From positions 1-29,005 of the IMG/VR virus record IMGVR_UViG_3300021373_001353: a stretch of 29,005 nt of DNA; one strand, written 5' to 3'. The notes below the pieces were generated by a model. The model saw only the letters and a list, made by a program, of their open reading frames with translations. It did not search any database and was not told where the DNA came from. Shown here one piece after another: positions 1 through 6,318 of this stretch (the stretch's first letter is position 1; every line of letters begins with the position of its first letter). A program made the position numbers and the translations under genes. This DNA comes from a virus.

Positions 1-97
1 ACAGCTTATTAGTAGCAGCAGGGTCAAAGTAAATATCTCCCCAACCTTCAGGTTTAGGATTTCCCCACTCGCTTCTGTGATATATTTCGTTTGGCAT
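1..97 (-). CDS. Phage protein of unknown function, 5' part only (runs off the left edge)
   Basis: An ATG at 97 opens a frame that stays open to the window edge, giving 32 residues that begin MPNEIYHRSEWGNPKPEGWG. The aromatic, Gly/Pro-rich start resembles small proteins found next to head-tail connector genes in Bacteroidota phages; I recognise the pattern but not a function. It is the next gene after the connector (stop at 161) in the virion operon, so a structural or connector role is an inference from position only. The 63-base gap upstream holds no clear promoter. The protein is truncated by the window, not by mutation. Confidence 0.6.
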   Translation of the reverse strand, partial: MPNEIYHRSEWGNPKPEGWGDIYFDPAATNKL

Positions 98-160
98 CTT
101 GCTCTTTATTTAAGTAACATTTTAGTTTTAATTCGTTGTCCTTCTTTGGTTTGTATTTAC

Positions 161-664
161 TTACAGCATCCATCCGTTAAATAAAGCGTTTTTGTCAGGA
201 TATATTTCCTCGTTAGCGTTACTGTAATACTCTGGGAATTTACTTGGCGCATTGAAACTTAAATAGTCAATTAACCTTTGGGTGTAGTATTCGGCATAAT
301 CCCTCTCCTTTGCTATAAGCGAATCAATCTCTTGCTTATCTACAATGGTACTGTTTTCAGAGCTGTGCTTAAATACACCCCCATTAGCAATAGTGTAAGA
401 TGCAAAAGGAAGATACTCAACCATAGCATAGTGAATAAGCATGGGTTGTATATATTCGTTTACTAGTGCCAAATAATCTCCTTCAAGCGAACTAGCAACT
501 ATATCGGCACTAATCTTATCATATAAATCACTACCCAAGTAATTCTGAATATGAATCTCTTGTGCAATCTTAATGAACTGAATAAATTTATCAGTATCAA
601 TCGAACCGCTTAATGCAGTATTCTTGATAAGGTCGCTTCTCTTTATAAATATTGCTGTTGCCAT
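161..664 (-). CDS. Head-tail connector / adaptor protein, DUF6712-like
   Basis: This 167-residue protein begins MATAIFIKRSDLIKNTALSG and contains a segment IQNYLGSDLYDKI followed by helices and a conserved-looking YAEYYTQRLIDYLS. This layout matches the DUF6712 family, regarded as head-tail connectors in Bacteroidota phages. Such proteins form a ring under the portal and join the capsid to the tail. Its start ATG shares one base with the portal stop (TAATG at 664), so the two are translationally coupled, and a connector directly after a portal is the usual order. No membrane segment or signal peptide is seen. The family assignment is by pattern recall, not by a search. Confidence 0.75.
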   Translation of the reverse strand: MATAIFIKRSDLIKNTALSGSIDTDKFIQFIKIAQEIHIQNYLGSDLYDKISADIVASSLEGDYLALVNEYIQPMLIHYAMVEYLPFASYTIANGGVFKHSSENSTIVDKQEIDSLIAKERDYAEYYTQRLIDYLSFNAPSKFPEYYSNANEEIYPDKNALFNGWML

Positions 665-1917
665 TATTCTACATCTTCAATTTGTTCTTCTACCTTTTCT
701 TTGACTTCTTCCTCTATATCCTTTTTAACGCCTGTTTCCTTCTCTATCTCGGCTTCGCTGATAGCGTTAGTCAAGTCAGTAAATTCAAGCGGTTGTAGGG
801 TCTTAAAATAGATATCAAGGTCTATTCCGTTGTACTCAAGTATCTTCTCAAGTTCATCAAGTATTGTAACCTGCATTGGTCTTATAACTGTATTGTCCAT
901 AAGAACAGAAGCAGTCTGTAATTCTTCTGCGTTATTTCCAAGACCTGTATTGTCTTTTATACCTACAAGCATAGGTGACACTATACGATGTGATACCATT
1001 ACCTTACGCATACTTTCATCTGATAAGAACTGGTATTGCTGATGTGCATCTGATAGCTGTACAGGCTCAATGGTTGCTGCCAACTCCTTGCTATCGTTAA
1101 ACGCCAAGATGAAACGACCTGCGTTAGAACTACCGCTAAATTTATTTATAATGCTGTTCTCTATCGCATCTCTTTGCTCTGCATCTGGCGTACCGTTATT
1201 AAAGTTGATAAGCATAGATGGACTTAATCCATTCTGAATATTGTTGATGTGATAGTTAGCAATTTCTTCTTCCAACTCTGCATACTGTAATCCTCCTTGA
1301 TAATCTACTGGCGAATAGTATTTATACCCAGCACGATAAGGCTTTATGTATAGTATCTCAATAGCAGCGTTAGAGAAACCAAATGCAGGTATCTTTGTTA
1401 GCTTGTCTCCTGTGCTTGCTGTACTCCAATCAGAATGATAGTAGTATGCCTCTATTTCGCCTTTAGAGTTGCATTTCTCGGCTCTTAACGTCTCTACTGG
1501 TATATGTTCTACTTGAGCTATTTTAGAGCGGTCTTTGGTGTATATAACTTGAAGAGCAGCCTGACCCATCATTTTATAATCATGAGTTATCCTCTTAATA
1601 ACATCTTTCTTTAGAAGCTCTTTCATCTCTTTGTAGTCAGCTTCATTTTCTTTGCTGTCAGTCGCATCAAGACCTCTTCCGTATATCATCTCGGATATAC
1701 CGTTTATTGCAGCGTTATTGGTTGGGCTTCCGTTGTACCTGTCTATTAGGTAAGTAAAATAGTCGTTGTCCTCACCATAAGCAACAAAATCATCGTTATA
1801 GTATTCTTTCACCTCTGGTCTTGAATAAGAACCGAGTTGAACAATGTGTATTTTACCTTCTTCTTTATTACTCATAATAGGTCTTTTCTTTGCGTAATGT
1901 CTTACTTTTTTTGCCAT
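664..1917 (-). CDS. Portal protein (PBSX/SPP1-like)
   Basis: This 417-residue protein has the features of phage portals: an N-terminal DNDYFTYLIDRYNGSPTNNAAI segment (residues about 50-70), a mid-protein clip and stem region with VEHIPVETLRAEKC, and SDESMRKVMVSHRIVSPMLVGI followed by TGLGNNAEELQTA. The latter is the typical stretch in which portals describe binding of the terminase-side wing. The C-terminus is a charged Glu/Lys-rich tail (EEEVKEKVEEQIEDVE). The portal is the dodecameric DNA channel at one capsid vertex. Here it lies well downstream of the capsid gene instead of beside the terminase, which is unlike lambdoid phages. It is separated from the preceding lectin-fold gene by only 3 bases. 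Confidence 0.9.
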   Translation of the reverse strand: MAKKVRHYAKKRPIMSNKEEGKIHIVQLGSYSRPEVKEYYNDDFVAYGEDNDYFTYLIDRYNGSPTNNAAINGISEMIYGRGLDATDSKENEADYKEMKELLKKDVIKRITHDYKMMGQAALQVIYTKDRSKIAQVEHIPVETLRAEKCNSKGEIEAYYYHSDWSTASTGDKLTKIPAFGFSNAAIEILYIKPYRAGYKYYSPVDYQGGLQYAELEEEIANYHINNIQNGLSPSMLINFNNGTPDAEQRDAIENSIINKFSGSSNAGRFILAFNDSKELAATIEPVQLSDAHQQYQFLSDESMRKVMVSHRIVSPMLVGIKDNTGLGNNAEELQTASVLMDNTVIRPMQVTILDELEKILEYNGIDLDIYFKTLQPLEFTDLTNAISEAEIEKETGVKKDIEEEVKEKVEEQIEDVE

Positions 1918-1920
1918 TTC

Positions 1921-2913
1921 TTATCCTCCTAATGCCAATATTGCGTTACTGTTAGTTTCTCCGTTGGTCTCTCCGTTTACTCCAGTTAAAGTTTGTCCTA
2001 AATCACTCCAAAATAAATGTCCTGTACTTGGTTGAGTTGGAGATACAATTAGTTTTCCATCAACTCCATCTCTATTGTATATAGCAGCTACTACTCCGCC
2101 AGCAAATTTATCTCCAGTTATGATACTAGAATCTGTGTTTGGTTCAAATCTAAATGGTCTTACCACAAAGGGTAAATCAGCTTGTATTTCTGGCGTGTTT
2201 TTTTGTTCACTTACTATGTTATTGCCGTATAATGGCATCCTCCACATATAAGAACTGCTTTGACTTAATTCTGTTGAAGTCCATATATTTTTAAAATCAA
2301 CCGAAAAAGGATTTTGGTTTATAACACCTTCGGGTATTCTATCATAACCATAACCCTCTAATTGATTGTTCGTAATTTTAGGGAAGTCAGCCAAAAACGC
2401 ATCTACTTCGCCCTTTGCTGGAACATACCAATCATCATAAGTAGTTCCATCTACTGTAACACAGTAAAGGCTACAAACTTGAAATGCACTTGTTTTAGCA
2501 GCCATAACAGAGGTGTCGTAACATAAGCTAACAACTCCACCGCCACCGCCACTTTCTGAACTATCCAAGAACACAAACTGGTTGTCAAATGTTTGTTCAA
2601 CTATGTAATCTCCTTTACCAACCTCATATTTAGGGTAGTCAATTTGATTAGTAACATAAGCCATACCCCTGTAAATCTCACTAACATCATCCTTGATGAC
2701 TATCGTGTAGTAAGTTTCTGCTGTAAGGTCTGTAAACGTACCTGTAATTGTACTTATGTTCTTTGAACTATCAAAGGTATTTGTTACGGTATAATCAACC
2801 GTTTGCCTAGAGCTTTTGTTAATTAGCTGCAACACAGTATTTCCTATTATAGACGTTCTTCTCGGCTTAATATTTATATCTTGAGATAGCGTAGATGTTG
2901 TCAGTATGTGCAT
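1921..2913 (-). CDS. Virion adhesin-like protein with a DUF1566/Lcl C-type-lectin-like domain in permuted order
   Basis: 330 residues. Residues about 1-115 are beta-rich and probably anchor it to the virion, followed by a SSESGGGGG linker. Residues about 125-255 carry the second half of the DUF1566/Lcl fold: DDWYVPAKGEVDAF, IWTSTELSQSSSYMWRM and VVRPFRF. Residues about 265-330 carry what is normally the first half: GDKFAGGVVAAIYNRDG, KLIVSPTQPSTGHLFWSD and an NSNAILA end. The usual order is the reverse, so the domain looks circularly permuted. Such folds bind ligands and in phages often serve in receptor recognition; that role is inferred. It has its own promoter at 2945-2975, after a strong terminator. 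No reverse transcriptase or template repeat is seen, so there is no sign of a diversity-generating retroelement. Confidence 0.65.
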   Translation of the reverse strand: MHILTTSTLSQDINIKPRRTSIIGNTVLQLINKSSRQTVDYTVTNTFDSSKNISTITGTFTDLTAETYYTIVIKDDVSEIYRGMAYVTNQIDYPKYEVGKGDYIVEQTFDNQFVFLDSSESGGGGGVVSLCYDTSVMAAKTSAFQVCSLYCVTVDGTTYDDWYVPAKGEVDAFLADFPKITNNQLEGYGYDRIPEGVINQNPFSVDFKNIWTSTELSQSSSYMWRMPLYGNNIVSEQKNTPEIQADLPFVVRPFRFEPNTDSSIITGDKFAGGVVAAIYNRDGVDGKLIVSPTQPSTGHLFWSDLGQTLTGVNGETNGETNSNAILALGG

Positions 2914-2944
2914 ACTAAAGTAACAATCAAATTATTATTTGTTT

Positions 2945-2975
2945 CAAAGATACAAAAAAAGGGTCGCATAAGCAA
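2945..2975 (-). promoter_or_regulatory. Promoter for the lectin-portal-connector group
   Basis: On the minus strand a TATCTTTG -7 element (2952-2945) has a TTG 20 bases upstream (2975-2973), matching the Bacteroidota promoter pattern. It is embedded in the terminator hairpin at 2954-2983 and its U-tract, so transcription stops and restarts at the same place. The next ATG is at 2913, leaving a leader of roughly 25 bases. Confidence 0.6.
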
Positions 2976-2983
2976 CCCCTTTT
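2954..2983 (-). terminator. Intrinsic terminator after the tail-tube gene
   Basis: Minus-strand RNA forms AAAAGGGGUUGC / UUAU loop / GCGACCC plus a U tract, a stem of about 12 pairs. It includes a U-G wobble that would be a C-A mismatch on the plus strand, so it works leftward. It lies just past the tail-tube stop codon. Confidence 0.8.
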
Positions 2984-3004
2984 AAATTCACAACCCTATT
3001 AAAT

Positions 3005-3559
3005 TTATGAAGGGTCTCTTTGAGTAGATTCAGTAGCAGTAGCACTTGTCATACCTGCAAATGGGTCTGCATCAGTACCTCCATCTACGAAAGATGGCAT
3101 ACGGATTTCATTAGCAGTTAAAGTAAGTGTGTAGCCATTTAAGTCTCCCATAGCAGTACCAGTTACAGCAGTACCACCAGTTACATCAGCACCATTATCA
3201 GCACCAACCAATAAGAACTTGTCATCAAACGTCTGAATAACAACGTGTGGTCTACCATACGCCATTAACTTTAATTCTTTGTTGTCCTCTTTAGTTAGCT
3301 TAAATAATGTAGCGTTTAACACCTGCTCGAAGAATGTTGTTCCATTCTCCATAGAAGATGTAATGTTTGTTTCAAGCGAAGAATTACCTTTAACATCGTA
3401 AGTGTGATAGTCGAAAGTACCAGTCATATCAGTAATCTCATCACTAGAACCATAGGTTAAAGTTCCTAAATCACCGAAATCTACAAAGTGTAGTTTCTTA
3501 ATACCACCGACAGCATCTTTACAAGGTCTTAATCTTCCGCCAGTTAAATCACAAGCCAT
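3005..3559 (-). CDS. Major tail (tube) protein
   Basis: 184 residues, starting MACDLTGGRLRPCKDAVGG and continuing with FVDFGDLGTL, an EITDMTGTF segment, ENGTTFFEQVLNATL and LMAYGRPHVVIQTFDDKFLLVG. This pattern is typical of the short tail-tube-like protein of Bacteroidota siphophages, which polymerises around the tape measure. The size is normal for a tube subunit. The C-terminus is Thr/Asp-rich and probably exposed. It sits between two leftward terminators (3577-3603 and 2954-2983), which would make its transcript level depend on read-through from the capsid gene. A different head decoration role is possible, since it directly follows the capsid gene. Confidence 0.75.
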   Translation of the reverse strand: MACDLTGGRLRPCKDAVGGIKKLHFVDFGDLGTLTYGSSDEITDMTGTFDYHTYDVKGNSSLETNITSSMENGTTFFEQVLNATLFKLTKEDNKELKLMAYGRPHVVIQTFDDKFLLVGADNGADVTGGTAVTGTAMGDLNGYTLTLTANEIRMPSFVDGGTDADPFAGMTSATATESTQRDPS

Positions 3560-3576
3560 AGTTTTACTTTTTTAGT

Positions 3577-3603
3577 AAAAGGGGCAGAGTTACTACCCCT
3601 TTC
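3577..3603 (-). terminator. Intrinsic terminator between capsid and tail-tube genes
   Basis: Minus-strand RNA gives AAAGGGGUAG / UAACU / CUGCCCCUUU, a 10-pair stem including one wobble valid only on this strand, followed by a short U run. The run is shorter than in the other terminators, suggesting partial read-through into the tail-tube gene, which has no evident promoter of its own. Confidence 0.7.
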
Positions 3604-3616
3604 GATTAAACAATTA

Positions 3617-4597
3617 TTATGCTAACGTCAGTAACGTCAAGTCAGAACCGATACCGTACTGTACACCTGCTGTATATCGCATGATGATACGTACATTCTG
3701 GCTTCCGTCAAGGTCAGCCATGTCGATTACTTTTACTTCGTTGTGGTCGCTTAATAGACCTGTACCAAAGTAGATGTTAGAAGCCTCACCAGCAACGATG
3801 TGGTCAGCAGGCATTCCTGGCGCATGTTGGATTTTAATACCTTCAAAAGAAAGTGCATTACCCATATTGTACCATTGTTGTCCTTTAGCATCTGTACCAG
3901 CAGCACCTTGTCCACCTGTTGCGAAACCGCCTAATGCACGAACATAAGCTTGCAAAGCAACAGTTGGAACGTAGATAGTCAAATCTTCCTTACCGTAAAC
4001 AGTAGAAGGAATTGAATCAACTACATTTCCAAGTAGTGTTACAATGTTAGCAGAAGTGAAAGATGTTTCAGAGCCATTTGCAGCATCGTTTACATCTCCG
4101 TCAGCAGCCATAAGAACTGTAAGACCGTCAAATTCTCCAGCATTGGCGTTTACACCAGCCCAGATATTTTGCTCTGTCTTTTCAGCAACTTTAGCAGAAA
4201 CGTGTCCTAGAATAAAGTCAGAGAAAGACGCAGGTAGTTTGTCAAATGCAGAATATCCCATTTGTACAGCTTCCCAGTCTGCTCTAAAGTCTTTTTTACA
4301 AAGCTCTAGGTTAACTTGGAACTCTTCTGGCTGAAGAATACGCTCTGTAAGTGTAAGCGCATCAGCAGTAGCAGAAAAATCACAAGAAGCATCTCCTATA
4401 AAGTTAGTTGAAGCAACTTTCTTTACGACTTCTTTATATTTTACATTAGGTTTGATGGTGATTGCACCTTCAGCTAATGTTTTACCTGTCAAGAGGGCAG
4501 CAGAAATGTATTTTCCCGCAAACTCTCCAGCGTAAGTAGAGGTGATGGTATCAACAGAACCATTACCAGCGTATAGATTTACTTTTTGATTACTCAT
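3617..4597 (-). CDS. Major capsid protein
   Basis: 326 residues. Recognisable capsid-like stretches are NVKYKEVVKKVASTNFIGDA near the N-terminus, LTLTERILQPEEFQVNLELC, then TEQNIWAGVNANAGEFDGL, a DLTIYVPTVALQAYVRALGG beta segment, and a C-terminal NVRIIMRYTAGVQYGIGSD strand. This fits a HK97-fold major capsid protein of the type seen in Bacteroidota phages. It follows the acidic scaffold-like protein and the protease, the classical maturation order. No long delta domain is fused, consistent with a separate scaffold. Codon use and start (ATG after an A/T-rich leader) match its neighbours. Confidence 0.88.
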   Translation of the reverse strand: MSNQKVNLYAGNGSVDTITSTYAGEFAGKYISAALLTGKTLAEGAITIKPNVKYKEVVKKVASTNFIGDASCDFSATADALTLTERILQPEEFQVNLELCKKDFRADWEAVQMGYSAFDKLPASFSDFILGHVSAKVAEKTEQNIWAGVNANAGEFDGLTVLMAADGDVNDAANGSETSFTSANIVTLLGNVVDSIPSTVYGKEDLTIYVPTVALQAYVRALGGFATGGQGAAGTDAKGQQWYNMGNALSFEGIKIQHAPGMPADHIVAGEASNIYFGTGLLSDHNEVKVIDMADLDGSQNVRIIMRYTAGVQYGIGSDLTLLTLA

Positions 4598-4604
4598 TTT
4601 TATA

Positions 4605-5174
4605 TTATATTAGTTTTGAAAATACTCGGTCAAGTGTACTAGCAGGGCGATTCTGACCGAATTTAACCACCTCTTTTTGTTCAGTTTTTTCTGATGGATT
4701 GTGTGCGATTGGCTCGGCTGCTGGTTCAGCAGATAGCTTTTCGACTTGAGATGAAAGTTCAGCTTTTTCTTGCTCAACCTTGTTATACTCAACCATCATA
4801 TCTTCTTTGATAGATTTAATCATATCTTCTAGTTCTGCGATTTTAGAGTTGAAATCCTCTTCCTTCACATAACCTTCCATTAACTCTACTTCTTCAGAAT
4901 CTTCTTCTTCCAATTCTTCTTTAGTAGCTTCTTCTTCTGATTCTTCAGCCAACTCAACCTCTTCAGTTGATTCAGCATCAAGAGCAGCCTCTACCTCTTC
5001 AGCAGAAACTTCCTCAACAGAATCTTCAGATAATGCAACTTCCTCTACTTCTGGAGTTTCAGTAACTTCTTCGGCTGCAACTTCGATGTTTTCAACCTCT
5101 TTCGTTTCTGGCTCACTAATAGCAGAGAGTTTTTGCATAATATCATTCAAAATGTTTGTAGCTTTACTCTCCAT
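4605..5174 (-). CDS. Scaffold-like protein
   Basis: 189 residues, extremely acidic in the middle (residues about 20-105 are a Glu/Val/Ala tract), then a predicted coiled coil (IAELEDMIKSIKEDMMVEY to about residue 155) and a basic C-terminal tail ending in TLDRVFSKLI. An acidic, coiled-coil protein with a short basic capsid-binding tail, between protease and capsid genes, is the standard profile of a phage scaffold. Scaffolds guide procapsid assembly and are then degraded by the prohead protease. The assignment rests on composition and position, since scaffolds conserve little sequence. Confidence 0.72.
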   Translation of the reverse strand: MESKATNILNDIMQKLSAISEPETKEVENIEVAAEEVTETPEVEEVALSEDSVEEVSAEEVEAALDAESTEEVELAEESEEEATKEELEEEDSEEVELMEGYVKEEDFNSKIAELEDMIKSIKEDMMVEYNKVEQEKAELSSQVEKLSAEPAAEPIAHNPSEKTEQKEVVKFGQNRPASTLDRVFSKLI

Positions 5175-5237
5175 ATTATGTTAATTAACAGTTATAGTTA
5201 TAGATAAATAACAAGTATTAAACAACTTGTTAGATTT

Positions 5238-5378
5238 TTAGGCACGTATTTTACCAATACCTTGCGCCCTCAAAGTGCCATCACAGCATTTCCTTGAGTA
5301 TGTTCTTCCATTTTTACACAAGCAACCACGTTTTGAATTGCTTGGAACTTGCCTTCCTACTGTTTCTTTACTTTTCAT
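5238..5378 (-). CDS. Cysteine-rich microprotein of unknown function
   Basis: 46 residues starting MKSKETVGRQVPSNSKRG and carrying a CLCKNGRTYSRKCCDG core, with four cysteines in 12 residues. The pattern suggests a small zinc knuckle or a disulfide knot. The ATG overlaps the end of the protease gene by 11 bases, and the stop lies 63 bases before the scaffold start, so it is part of the head operon. Short proteins of this type recur in head modules of Bacteroidota phages, but I know of no assigned function. A role at the capsid (a metal-binding minor protein) is an inference from place only. Confidence 0.65.
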   Translation of the reverse strand: MKSKETVGRQVPSNSKRGCLCKNGRTYSRKCCDGTLRAQGIGKIRA

Positions 5379-6309
5379 TTCTTCCTTTGTCATCATATTC
5401 AGCTAATTCAATTTCTCCTAATTCTTTTAGTTTACCTCTACTCCAAGCAAGTCCAGCTTTACCACCCCACAACAAGTATGAGATAGTGCCACAAGCCTTT
5501 GAATCGCCAGCATCATAATATGTCTCTGCTCTCGATAAGTATGAATACATCCTCTTAATCGTGGACACACTCAATTTTTCACCTCTTGACAACTGCTGCG
5601 CTCTTATTTTCCCCACAGAGGTTGCACAACGGTTATTAACCTTCTTGTTTAGCTCAATACCTCTCTTGGCGTTATTTCTAACACCACTTCCGTAATCGCC
5701 GTAGGTTTTTAGGTTTAGCTTTCCAGCTTCAATGCTATCTGCAATCTCTAATAATACTTCAGCAGCATCTTCTTCTTGCTGCATCATGGACATAGCGACT
5801 TTATCTGTAAAGTAACCCTCAATAGAAAATCCTTTTACTTTACCTGTCTTAACGTAATCTTGCCACACCTCTTCATTGTTTACCTTCATAGAGACCATCC
5901 AAGTACCAACAGGCATCTTTAGCCCATACTTCCGAGACTTGTCATATTGCTCATCTTCTATTATCCAAGATTCAACAACAGACATTCCTGATAGTTGCGC
6001 TTGATGCTCAAGAGTTGACCTGTTTTGATTTCCCTTCATTAAGAATAATTCTGATGCCCTACGAACAGTATCTTCAGAGAAGTATATGTAATACTCATCC
6101 TCTTTTTCTCTTCTGTATATTTTCTTGTTAGGCACAAGTGCAGCGCCCATAAGAATACGCTTATCCTTATCAACATCAGCAAGCTCAACTTTTATTTCTT
6201 CTTTTAGGGCTACAAAGTTTTCTTCTATTGCAGGCTGCTCTACAATTGATATGGCATCAATGCCAGAGAACTCTCCCTCTTCGTCTATAAATAATTCTAT
6301 TACTTTCAT
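5368..6309 (-). CDS. Prohead maturation protease (S78/XkdF-like) with an extra C-terminal domain
   Basis: 313 residues. The N-terminal 1-175 resembles the XkdF/S78 putative serine protease family: an opening ISIVEQPAIEENFVAL, then the expected catalytic His (H102 in STLEHQAQLSGMSVVESWI) and Ser (S162 in VKGFSIEGYF). It would cleave the scaffold and perhaps the capsid protein during maturation. Residues about 205-300 form a second, basic helical domain (RCATSVGKIRAQQLSRGEKL, TIKRMYSYLSRAETYYDAG, SYLLWGGKAGLAWSRGKLKE) that I have seen in other phage head-morphogenesis proteins but cannot name. The fused tail may be a DNA- or portal-associated domain. It lies directly upstream of the scaffold and capsid genes. 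Confidence 0.8.
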   Translation of the reverse strand: MKVIELFIDEEGEFSGIDAISIVEQPAIEENFVALKEEIKVELADVDKDKRILMGAALVPNKKIYRREKEDEYYIYFSEDTVRRASELFLMKGNQNRSTLEHQAQLSGMSVVESWIIEDEQYDKSRKYGLKMPVGTWMVSMKVNNEEVWQDYVKTGKVKGFSIEGYFTDKVAMSMMQQEEDAAEVLLEIADSIEAGKLNLKTYGDYGSGVRNNAKRGIELNKKVNNRCATSVGKIRAQQLSRGEKLSVSTIKRMYSYLSRAETYYDAGDSKACGTISYLLWGGKAGLAWSRGKLKELGEIELAEYDDKGRNEK

Positions 6310-6318
6310 ACTATTGAA

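Noticed and set aside
54-175. A 39-codon open frame overlapping the connector end
   Set aside because: It overlaps the start of the left-edge gene by many codons and has no distinctive sequence.
1921-2913. Diversity-generating retroelement target
   Set aside because: A lectin-like fold is present, but no reverse transcriptase or near-identical template repeat is seen in the window.
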